DNA of 64,000 nt from Ophiosphaerella korrae (lineage: Eukaryota; Ascomycota; Dothideomycetes; Pleosporales; Phaeosphaeriaceae), in contig JALNQF010000053.1 of NCBI GenBank assembly GCA_028456385.1, positions 1 to 64,000 of the forward strand, in the 5' to 3' direction. The notes under the pieces were generated by a model. That model saw only the letters and a list, made by a program, of their open reading frames with translations, was not told the DNA's origin and did no database searches. Both the position numbers and the translations under genes were made by a program. Shown here piece by piece: positions 1-9,803 of the stretch; the first letter of the stretch is position 1; each line of letters starts with the position of its first letter.

Positions 1-77
<77 letters not shown>
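1..77. repeat. AGT trinucleotide microsatellite
   Basis: About 25 uninterrupted copies of AGT run from the first base of the window, so the left boundary of the tract is not visible. It is non-coding as far as can be seen and lies about 425 bases upstream of the first gene. Confidence 0.95.
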
Positions 78-501
78 AGCTTGTTAACTATATAATCGTT
101 TGTGTCAACATCTTTTGACATGCTTCAGTAGCCCCTCCAGTATTCATATCGTTTATATCGGTTATCTCCATCCACACAGGCCTCATACTCTCGCCATAGG
201 GTGCTGGTTGCTCGTTGGGGCTAGTCGGAGGCAAGTGTCTCCTGCGTGCATGCCCCAATCGAGATTTTGTATGGGCCGGGTACGGTTGTTTCAGTTATGA
301 TCGCTTTATTCAAGACTTTCTACCACGAGCGAGGTATACCTAGTAGAGGTAGAAAAGCGTGTTGTGCGAAGGTTGTCGCGAAGCCAACCCTTGTCTGCTC
401 TTGCCGGCGATCAGCCGCAGCGACACCGCCCACGATTCTGCCACTTGGTGGCCATCCATCAAGTCCTCCCTCCACAATTCTTCCTTGTCACTCAACCCCT
501 C
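78..501. other. Intergenic, upstream of the zinc-finger gene
   Basis: No supported gene. The open frame that begins in this stretch is only the upstream extension of the gene starting at 502. The stretch presumably holds the promoter and 5' leader; I see no clear motif. Confidence 0.5.
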
Positions 502-1377
502 ATGGCGGAGTACTGGAAGTCCACAGTAAGTTGCCCTCGACGCCACCTCAAATTTGTCACGCTAACTCAATTGCAGCCCAAATATTGGTGCAAATTCTGC
601 GCCATATTTGTCAAAGACACCAAATTTGAGCGCGCACAACACGAATCTACTGGGCGCCATCAAGGCAATATTCAACGGAGTCTACGAGGCTTGCATCGCG
701 AACAAGAGAATGAGAAGCGTGAAAAGGCGCGAGCGCAAGCCGAGGTCGCACGATTAAACGGTCTTGTGCCCTCTGCATCCAGCACCTCGGTCGCAACAGG
801 CTCTGGCGGGCCACCACCAACATATGTAAAGCGCCCCGAACAAAAAGCCACACTCGAGGATAGGAAAAGACAATGGGAGCAACTAGCAGAAATGGGTGTT
901 GCGCTTCCGGACGCGGCGAGAGGCGACCTGGCCATCGCAGGAGACTGGAAAACGGTCACTAAAAAGGTTATCGGGGAAGTCACCGAGGACGGCCAGTTCA
1001 AGGAGTTGACTTTAAACAAGGGTGTGCATAAGCGGAAGTTGGATGAGGATGAGGCGGAGCGAGAAGCGGCGGCGGGGGAATTGATCACCAAGCGCAAGGG
1101 CTGGGGACACACATACAAGAGCTTCCCTGGCAGCAAGGGCGGTGAGGACGATGTGGAAAGCCTGCTACAGAAGAAACCGGTGAAGCTTGATCTAGCGCAG
1201 GCGAATGAGGCGCACGGGCTGAAGAAGGAGGAGAAGGCAGCGGAAGATGGTGGAAAGGCGTTGCAGGATATTCCTACTGAGGAAGAGGCGAAAGCGAAAG
1301 CTGACATTAAGGAAGAGGGAGATGCGCCGGCTGCGCCAGCGGTGGTGTTTAAGAAGCGGAAAAGGATTGTAAAGTGA
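502..1377 (+). CDS. WBP4-like U1-type zinc-finger splicing protein
   Basis: Two exons, 502-525 and 577-1377, give 274 aa. The 51-nt intron 526-576 has GTAAG, a GCTAAC branch site and TTGCAG, and has no stop, so it reads through in frame. The N-terminus MAEYWKST continuing into PKYWCKFC closely follows the WBP4/FBP21 pattern. A U1C-like zinc finger uses C13, C16, H30 and H36 (C-x2-C-x13-H-x5-H). A charged Lys/Glu-rich coiled region follows, then a basic tail KKRKRIVK that looks like a nuclear signal. No WW domain is visible, unlike animal WBP4. By family it should be a spliceosome-associated nuclear protein. The start at 502 is chosen because it gives the conserved N-terminus. Confidence 0.85.
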   Translation: MAEYWKSTVSCPRRHLKFVTLTQLQPKYWCKFCAIFVKDTKFERAQHESTGRHQGNIQRSLRGLHREQENEKREKARAQAEVARLNGLVPSASSTSVATGSGGPPPTYVKRPEQKATLEDRKRQWEQLAEMGVALPDAARGDLAIAGDWKTVTKKVIGEVTEDGQFKELTLNKGVHKRKLDEDEAEREAAAGELITKRKGWGHTYKSFPGSKGGEDDVESLLQKKPVKLDLAQANEAHGLKKEEKAAEDGGKALQDIPTEEEAKAKADIKEEGDAPAAPAVVFKKRKRIVK

Positions 1378-1931
1378 GGAGATGAATGCAGGTTGTCAAT
1401 ACAAGATTCAACGACTGTGAGCAAGGGGATAATTCCACCGCCACAGGGAGATTGAAGTCGGCTGGAAAGATGGGAGCTTCGAGGCCGATGAGCAATGGCG
1501 GTATCCGAGAAGGACAGCGCGCTGTGGTATGCCGTCTCGTTCGGATGAAGGATTGGTGATCATGGATGTGATGCCATTTGGGAATCGGAAACATCTCGAG
1601 CTTGAGCTCTATCTGATCATCATAAGGCAGCTTTTGTCAAGCTTCACACAAACTAGTCAAATACCTAGTAGCTATGAAAAATACGAACAAACCACTCATA
1701 CACAGACCCACTTTTCCGATCGGCACATGCACCTAAACCTTAAACCCCGGCCCAAACGTTCGCCAAGAAGTGCCAGCTACGAGCTCGCGTCGCCGAGTCG
1801 ACCCGTCGCGACTCCGTAACAGGCATTCCGAACCACCCACCATCCTACAATCCATCACCTTCTCGTCGTCTCTACACATCTGCATGGTCGCGTAGTAGCA
1901 TGCTTCATTTGTCCCGACACGATACGCGACC
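1378..1931. other. Intergenic between zinc-finger gene and HIR1
   Basis: It presumably holds the 3' end of the upstream gene and the HIR1 promoter. Short open frames here resemble no protein I know and are not supported. Confidence 0.5.
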
Positions 1932-3556
1932 ATGCACCTCATCAAGCCTCAGTGGTTGACGCACCCAGGTACGCTCCTCGCGCATCATCACTCGCGCGTA
2001 GCTCCGAGACGGATGGTGTAAACTAACACGGTATCTACTCTAGGTGATCTCAAAGACTTCGAGGTATACAGCTGCCACGTCTCGCCCGATGGATCGCGTC
2101 TGGTCACGGCTGCCGGAGGTACATCCATCCCCTAGAATCGCGGAACACATGCGAAATGCGCCGTCTAGACCCAGCATACTGACCCACGCTTACAGATGGC
2201 TACGTGCGCATATGGTCCACCGAGGCTATTCTTAACGCGACCAACCCCGAATACACGAAGCCCAAGCAGCTCGCAGCCGTGAGCCATCACTCAGGCACCA
2301 TCCACGCCGTGCGATTCTCCTCCAATGGCAAATACTTGGCTTCGGGTGCAGACGACAAGATATTATGTGTCTATGCTTTGGATCCTACTGCGCCGACACA
2401 CGCTGCTGGTTTTGGTGTGTGTCTTGTCCTGGAGATGGAAGCATGGCTGCTAACGGGTGAGACAGGATCGAATGAGCCTCCGCCTGTTGAGAATTGGCGC
2501 GTCATCCGGCGCCTTATCGGACACGAAAATGATGTGCAGGATCTTGGCTGGTCGGCCGATTCTTCAATACTGGTCTCGGTCGGCCTGGACTCAAAAGTAG
2601 TCGTCTGGTCAGGACACTCATTCGAGAAACTGAAGACGCTGTCGAACCACCAAAGTCACGTCAAAGGCATCACCTTTGACCCTGCTAACAAGTATTTCGC
2701 AACAGCAAGCGACGACCGCACCATCAAAGTCTACCGTTTCAACTCCCCGCCGCCGAACGCAACTCAGCAAGACCAGGTCAACAACTTTGTCCTCGAACAC
2801 ACCATCACCACCCCGTTTCTCACTTCACCCCTTACCACATACTTCCGCCGCTGCTCGTGGTCACCTGATGGCGCACACATCGCCGCTTCCAATGCCACAA
2901 ACGGACCCGTCAATTCCGTCGCAATCCTCGAACGTGGAACATGGGATAACCAGCCAAACCAGACGAGTTTGATTGGACACGAAGGCCCAGTTGAGGTCGC
3001 TGCCTTTTCGCCCAGGCTCTTCTACCAATATCCGCCTCGTGTGGACCATAATGGAAATCAAGTGGAACACGATGGTGCTGCTCCGGCTACCGTCACGGTC
3101 GTCGCATGTGCCGGACAAGACAAGTGTCTGAGCATATGGAACACCATATATGCCAGGCCGTTCATGATCTCACAAGAGTTGGCAACAAAATCAATTTCAG
3201 ATCTAGCATGGGCACCCAGCGGAGAGATTCTCTTTGTAACAAGTTTGGATGGAAGCATTCTGACTCTAGTTTTCGAGCCAGGAGAGTTGGGGTACCCTGC
3301 ATCGCTTGCGGAGAACGAGAAGACGCTATCTAAATTTGGGGCTGGTCGAAGAGTTGGAATCATCGAAGGGACGGATGCACTCCTTTTAGAAGAGAGCAGC
3401 AAGAGCGGAGAACTCAAGGGTGCACAGGGAAGGATGGGCGCCCTCATGGGCGATGGTGGTGCAGTACAGCCTCCTATCACGAATGGAACCAACGGTACTC
3501 TGTCTACAACAACTCTTACAAACGGATCGAGTTCCACAGCGCCGGCACCCGCTCCA

Positions 3557-3604
<48 letters not shown>

Positions 3605-5390
3605 ACTCCTGCTGAGCCTCCTGTAGACCAAAGGGTGGAAAAGCTGAAGCAGCGAGTAACAGTGACGAAAGAAGGTAAGAAGCGTATAGCACCTATGCTA
3701 GTCTCATCCTCGTCCGGTGTCGGCACATCCTCACTGCCTCAAACACAGCTCATATCCGCAACGACGACTTCAGGAGGGAGGAGTGATAACCCACACAACA
3801 TTCTTGATCTGTCCAAGCCTTATGATGGATTTCCAAAGGGAGGTCTGGCATCCATGCTTATTGGTAACAAGAGAAAGTTTGCCGAGATCGAGGGGGATGA
3901 GGATCGGCAGGTGGAGAGAAGACTGGCTGCATCTGTTCGGCCAGGAGGAGCGGCCGTGGTATTGAACAGCGAGACAGGCCTCATCCCACCTGCTGCAGCC
4001 GCCCCAAAGAGCACTGATCTGGTAGAGCCTCCGAAAGTGCTCCGACCTGCCATTGTCAACCCCTCCTTGAGTGTCAGTCAAGTACGGCTGTCGGTGCCAA
4101 AAATTCGCAGTGTCATTGTTCGAACAGCGGATGGGAGCGAGCCACAACAGAATGGGGTTGATGCTAACACTGGGAAAGCGGAAATCCCGGATACCGTTAT
4201 GTTAGAGGCACGAAACGCAACCGGACATTCGCGTACAGGACGGCCACAGGACCACGACCCTGCTAGAATCAGTTGCACGAGCAAGGGACAATCCTTATGG
4301 CAAGATTTCTTACCAAAGTCAGTGTTGCTGGTCACTGGCAACACCAATTTCTTCGCCGCGGCTTGTGAGGATGGATCTGTATATGCATGGTCACCCGCAG
4401 GGCGGCGGACGCTGAACGCTATGATTTTAGAAGCACAACCTGTGATTATGGACTGCCGTGGTTGGTGGCTTATGTGCATATCCGCAGTCGGAATGTGCTA
4501 TATCTGGAATCTGAAGACCATGTCAGCGCCTCATCCACCCATTTCTGTGGCACCCATACTGGACATCGCCGCTCATACGCAAGGACCACACCTGACGAGA
4601 TCGCCTGGCATTGTATTCGCCCGAATGAACTCCGAGGGCCGTGTAGTAGTCGCCATGTCCAACGGCGAAGGCTACGTCTATAACCCAAATATGTATATCT
4701 GGCAAAGGATCTCAGAACCGTGGTGGTCTGTCGGCAGCCAGTACTGGAATACCACCGACTCGTCGGTTAGTAACATTACATCTTCACAAGACAAATCAGC
4801 GTCGAAAGAGAAGGATGATCAAGTATCGATCGAGAACATTTCAGCTGGTATCATACCGTCTCTTGAGCGCAGCACAACCAACCAATTCCTTCTACAAGGC
4901 CGCGCATTCTATCTCCAAAGGCTCATTAAAGCACTCATCTCGGCGGAGGGATACGAGACCTTCGAGAGCTGTGTCAGTGTGGCGCATCTGGAGAACCGTG
5001 TCGCTGCTGCAATAACCCTGGGCGCAAGAGAAGAGTTCAAGATTTACCTTAGCATGTATGTCAAGCGTTTAGGGGCCGAGGGTCTGAAAGCCAAGATCGA
5101 AGAGCTTTTGCGCAGCTTGGCCGTCGACCTGCTTTCTGAGGAAGACGATGAGAGTGGCACGCAGCAAGAAGACTCAATTTGTGGTTGGAAGAAAGAAGAT
5201 CTATTGAAAGAGGCCGTGCTAATTCTTGGTAAGTTTAGACATTGCTCTACCCCGGGAGGGTCAGACACTGACATAATTTACAGGGAAACATCGCGACCTT
5301 CAGCGCATCACTGTTCCGTATGCGCGCTTACTTGGTATTGTAACTGAGCAGCAGCGCCAGGACGATCAGGCCATGATTACAGACATATAG
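1932..5390 (+). CDS. HIR1: HIR1/HIRA histone chaperone subunit
   Basis: Five exons (1932-1968, 2044-2118, 2196-2414, 2466-5228, 5284-5390) encode 1066 aa. The N-terminal half is a WD40 propeller (for example GDGYVRIWST, SGADDKILCVYA, GLDSKVVVWSGH). Near residue 517 is KEGKKRIAPMLV, matching the HIRA B-domain that binds Asf1. The C-terminal part carries the Hira domain (WWSVGSQYWN) and ends after QRITVPYARLLGIV. Fungal Hir1 acts in the HIR complex, which deposits H3-H4 independently of replication and represses histone genes. The third intron (2415-2465, 51 nt, branch GCTAAC) is a multiple of three and could be read through. An Ala-Pro repeat sits at about residues 470-493. Confidence 0.95.
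3543..3612 (+). repeat. GCTCCT hexamer minisatellite coding (Ala-Pro)n
   Basis: Near-perfect tandem GCTCCT units in frame within HIR1 encode alternating Ala-Pro between the WD40 domain and the B-domain. It is a flexible linker and a probable site of length variation between strains. Confidence 0.9.
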
Positions 5391-5673
5391 AATACCCTTC
5401 TTTTCAGCCCTTGTATCAAAAGCATTCTGGGAGTAAGCGGTATAAGGTTAGGGATATTGGTAATACCAGGAGGCAGGAGTGGCTATGCACGTATTGTACT
5501 TGAGCGCTTTTTTTTTCTTTTTTTTCTTTTCTAACTTATAGCTACATGAGCTTCAGGCTCTGGGGTCTGCCACTTGGGACAAGGGCTTTACCGTGTCGAA
5601 TACATCATATTCGGCCACTTCCAACCTTTTTTGTCGATTGATTGTTGACCAGTCTCGCAGCATGGTCATCCTT

Positions 5674-6233
5674 TCACGCCTCGCCCTGCATAATCCCCTT
5701 CGCCCTCTCCAAGTCATCCTCAATCTCATGATCCCAAATCCACCCCATCCGCTCCACGGCATTCTTCTCTAGCGCTTCTAAATCATCACCCACCACTGGA
5801 TCCTCCAGATCCCACAACATGCCCGCCTCCCTGCTCGTCTTAACCACCCGCTGACTCCGCGGCCTCCGCACCTCGTCATACGCCGCAAACGCACGTTCCA
5901 AATCCCCTCTATCCTTACACTCGGCGACCAGCTTCCCAAGCACGTACGCATCCTCGATACACATTCCTCCGCCAGAGCCCTGGTGCGGCGACGAAGCGTG
6001 CGCTGCATCGCCCGCTAGACAGATCAGGGGCTTGGTGCCGTGGTAGGTCGGCGTTGGAGGGTGGTTATATATCGCCCAGACATTGGGAGAGGATATATTT
6101 TCCATGAGGGCGCGCACGGTGGGACACCAGTGCTCGTAGTCGCGCAGCATCTGCTCACGGGGCGCGTTGACGACCCAGTTCTCGTCGGTCCAGCTATCGC
6201 GCGATGAGAAGGCCACGACTAGCAATCGTCAGC

Positions 6234-6267
<34 letters not shown>

Positions 6268-7007
6268 TGAGAGGATGAGAGGTGCATAATACCATTCACC
6301 AGCGTCCCGTTCGCAATCGGAAACGTAAGTACATGGCCCCCATAGCCCACATACATCCCCCTCTCCCGCGCCCTCTCCACCCCCATAATCCCCTCCGCCA
6401 CCGCCATCCCCAACACCCCGCGATACGCCACCTTCCCCGTGAACACGGCCCGCATCCCCGCGCCGACAAGCACCTCGCGCACCCGCGACTTGATCCCATC
6501 ACACCCCACCACCGCACTGTGCATCGCCCTACTCCCATCCGCAAACACCACCTCCGCATCCCCGGATTCCGAACACACAACGTCCACAACCCGCTTGTTA
6601 TACCGTATCATATGCCCCGGCACCAGCTTCACCAGCTCGTCCACAAAGTGCGCGCGATGCACCGCCCCGCCATCGCCCTCCCTCGCCGGCATCGCAAACA
6701 CGGCACCGCAGTCCCCCCGCCGCCGCATGTCCCCGACGCGCACGGTAAACCACTCTGGCGGCGACTTGTCTGTTTCGCCGGCGCGGCAGCACAGGAAGGC
6801 CGCCGTGATGCGCGCGTCGATGCGCGTCATGGTGCGCACGATGAGCGGCTGGAAGCCAATGCCTGCGCCGATTTCGGCGATGGAGGCGTGCGTTTCGTAG
6901 AGGGTTATGGGGATGTGGGGGGCGTGGGCGAGGAGCGTGAGTGTGAGCGTTAGGCCGGCGATGCCGCCGCCTATGATGGCGAGGGTGAGGGGTGGAGGGG
7001 AGGCCAT
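5674..7007 (-). CDS. FAD-dependent monooxygenase, salicylate hydroxylase-like
   Basis: Two exons on the minus strand (7007-6293 and 6218-5674) encode 419 aa, the usual length for class A flavin hydroxylases. Visible family marks are the dinucleotide-binding GGGIAG at residues 13-18, the CDG motif at 169-171 (VVGCDGIKSRVRE) and the FAD-binding GD at 308-309 in LICLAGDAAHASSPHQG. By family it inserts one oxygen atom from O2 into an aromatic ring using NAD(P)H. The substrate cannot be read from the sequence; salicylate-like or secondary-metabolite aromatics are possible. The 74-nt intron contains 31 consecutive T on the coding strand. The gene lies head to head with an MFS carrier 1.1 kb away. 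Exon 1 is visibly more GC-rich than the flanking DNA. Confidence 0.9.
6235..6265. repeat. A31 homopolymer inside an intron
   Basis: Thirty-one A on the plus strand, which is poly-T on the coding strand, lie just upstream of the 3' splice site of the FAD monooxygenase intron and so form its polypyrimidine tract. Confidence 0.95.
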
Positions 7008-8110
7008 GGTGTGGGAGGGAAGGGTGTGTTTGTGTTAGAAGGTGGGGAGATGTGCTTTGCATATATCAATTGGGCTATCCTTGTAATTATACGGAAAAAT
7101 ATGTGGCAGGGATCCAAGTAGCGTTTTAAGCTGCTACATCTCAAGTGGTCGACTTTCAGCTTCCCTAGTTGACTGAGAGGGTAGGTAGATACAGGTCGTG
7201 GTACGATGAGTTGTGGAAATTGAAGACGGATATATCGGTCAAGATATTGGGAAGCGGGATTGAGACTCTGGGATCCAGAGCTACAATTTATTCAGATGGT
7301 CACTTTGCGTACGCGAGGTAACGTAGCAACCAGAAGTCTTAGATTGGACTTGCCTTGTCTATAATCATATGAAATATATATATATATATTTATTATAGGA
7401 AATCCAAGTATTACTAGACTAAGATATCCAAAGTAGTCCAACTTCCTAAATTTTTGGTCAACTACGAGGCAGCGAAGCTAAAACGTAAGCATCAAAATAT
7501 TTTCCTACAGAAATAAGCACTGCCAGTAGATCTTGGCTTCGCCATTGAGCCCGAAGGTCTGGTTGGACAAGGATGTAATGTACACGCAAGCTAATATAGA
7601 AGAAAAACACAGACTAAAAGCCCGTGTTCAATTTCTAAGCTGATGCTGCGGGGCGTATTCTGCAAAACTGCAAGATATGGACATAGACCTCAACTTTACG
7701 GGGGAACAGTCATCTTTTGGTGCCAATACACGCCAATGGAAACCTTGATGCGCAAGAAGCCATGCACCACTGCTACCGATCGTCAACATCCTAAGCCCTC
7801 TCGATATTACCCTACCCATGGAGGCTTGCGCAGGTTTTCGAACCACCTGCCTTTTTTGATACCGGCACTTGGAGTTGAGTTTTTTTTGCAGATGCACCTC
7901 GTTGCATTTCGCCTTATGGAAAGTATGTGGTCTTCACCAGCCGCAGCGTCCCGTGCTCCTAACCTTCAGTTATTTTGATTTCTTGAGTTTAGAAGCAAGT
8001 CTTATAGCCGCTCCCTCGAGGACTGCAGCAATTTATCCGCCACTCGAGGTTTCCCCACAAGAAACAAACATCTTGGAACCAGACTTGCCACACAACTGAC
8101 ATATCCTATA
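7008..8110. promoter_or_regulatory. Shared divergent promoter region, monooxygenase and MFS carrier
   Basis: This 1.1-kb gap separates the two start codons. It is AT-rich, with a TA run near 7374-7388. Short open frames around 7640-7980 show no recognisable protein. Regulation from this gap is inferred from the divergent arrangement; no specific factor site was identified. Confidence 0.45.
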
Positions 8111-9803
8111 ATGGCCAACCCGGGTCTGGAAAAAAATGTCTCGATCCAGAACACGCCAACATCACAAACATCGTCAACGCTAGAGCCGCCGTCCCACCGC
8201 GCAGCCGAACGCCGCCTGGTGCGCATCCTTGATTTCAGAATTCTGCCCGTGCTATGGATACTCCACCTCGTGGGCTTCACTGATCGGTATGGCCCTGATG
8301 ATCCACTCAGCCTCGCAGAAATCGCAAACTGATAGACAAATCCAGCGCCAACATTGGAAACGCAAAGATCCAAGGCATGGAGAAAGAGCTCCATCTCATT
8401 GGTCAGCGCTTCAACATCTGCATCTGGTCATTCAATCTTGGGTATCTCGTCGCGGGCGTCCCGCTGGCAATCGCGTTTAAGAAATTCGGGCCACGGATGC
8501 TCTGCGTGACGATGCTTTGTTGGGGGGTGTGTGTAATTGGGTGTGGCCTTGTGCGGAAGTGGGAACAGCTTGTTGTGTGTCGGTTGCTAGAGGGTATGGC
8601 TGAGGCTACCTATGTTCCTGGATGTGCATACTTGATTGGGGCGTATTACACGAAGAAAGAGTATTTGACACGGTACGTTTTTTTCTTTTCTGCTAGCATT
8701 ATTGCGGGGGCATTTAATGGATTCTTAGCCTCGTTGATTGCGAAGATGGATGGCACGGCTGGGTATAGGGCGTGGCGATGGTGAGTAGCCGTTTCCTGGG
8801 TACTTGAAATGGCTCGCAATTTACGACGTGATAGGATCTTTATTATCGAAGGCTGTATTACTGTATTCGTCAGCCTCGCTACACTGCTGTTCATTCCAGA
8901 GTTCCCGGAAAACTGTAGCTTTCTCTCCCCGGAAGATAAGGCATTGATGCTTGCTCGTGTCAGTGGCGAAGGAGGCCATGCAGTCGAAGAAGACATCAGC
9001 TTCAAGAAAGCTCTCTTCTTTCTCAAGGACTGGAAGATCTGGGCAGGGTAAGACATAATCTGCAGGCTCCATCATCTAATCGACACTTACAAAAACTGCA
9101 GCGTTGCCATGAATATCGGCGTGACTGAGAACGCAAACTCGCTCGCTAATTTTCAGCCAACTATACTTAAAGGTCTTGGTTATACCGCCACTCAAGCTCA
9201 GGTCCACACTATACCTGTCTATCTCGTTGGAGCAGCCTTTTCAATCCGTACGTTAGACCCATAAAAAAAAAAAAAAAAAAAAAATAGACTTTAGAATTTC
9301 CTAACTTTGTAGTCTTTGGCTACTTGAGCGACCGCGTACAACGCCGCTACTACTTCTACATCCTAGGATGGGCCGTACTTGCAGTTGGCCTTTCCGTTGA
9401 GATTGCCTATCCAGCGAATCCAAAAGTGCGATATATGGGAATATTTTTCATTGCCTGTGGGTGCTATCTCGCCATGCCAGTAACAATTATATGGAACTCG
9501 ATCAATTCTGGCACTGGGTACAAACGGGCAGTAAGTATCGCAGCTAACGTCAACTTCGGAACTGCTGGTGCTTTCGTGTCCAGTAATGTCTTCCTGTACA
9601 AAGAGACACCGAGGTTTCACACGGGATTCAGCACTGGCTTGGGTTTGGCTTGCATAGGGGTAACAGCAGCCACGATTATGTGGTTGGGATGTAAGTACGA
9701 CAATAAAAAGCGAGACCAGGCAAGGGCTGAATTGCCACTGGTACTCGAGGAGCGTATGGAGAAGTTGGGGGATGAGCATCCGGACTTCCGTTTTGCGTTG
9801 TAG
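8111..9803 (+). CDS. MFS transporter, Dal5/TNA1 (anion:cation symporter) type
   Basis: Five exons (8111-8286, 8346-8780, 8835-9047, 9102-9247, 9313-9803) give 486 aa, typical of the allantoate/nicotinate permease family. The first membrane segment is preceded by LDFRILPVLW, and splicing creates DRANIGNAK, a hallmark of this family after TM1. The second half carries GYLSDRVQRR in an inter-helix loop and several clear hydrophobic helices. By family it is a plasma-membrane proton symporter for organic anions such as allantoate, nicotinate, pantothenate or similar carboxylates. Its divergent neighbour is a flavin hydroxylase, so an aromatic carboxylate substrate is a reasonable inference. Intron 4 (9248-9312) contains 22 consecutive A. 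Confidence 0.9.
9263..9284. repeat. A22 homopolymer inside an intron
   Basis: Twenty-two A lie within intron 4 of the MFS carrier gene. Confidence 0.95.

Noticed and set aside
3386..3631. Frames encoding Arg-Ser and poly-Leu runs on both strands
   Set aside because: They are shadows of the GCTCCT repeat in HIR1 read in other frames.
6282..6953. Plus-strand 223-codon frame opposite the FAD monooxygenase
   Set aside because: It is His/Arg/Pro-rich with no motif; it arises from the GC-rich third positions of the minus-strand exon.
7643..7978. 111-codon frame in the divergent promoter
   Set aside because: No family resemblance or splice continuation; it starts in AT-rich promoter DNA.
5674..9803. 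Full secondary-metabolite cluster
   Set aside because: No polyketide synthase, NRPS, terpene cyclase or cluster regulator lies nearby; only a two-gene association can be supported.
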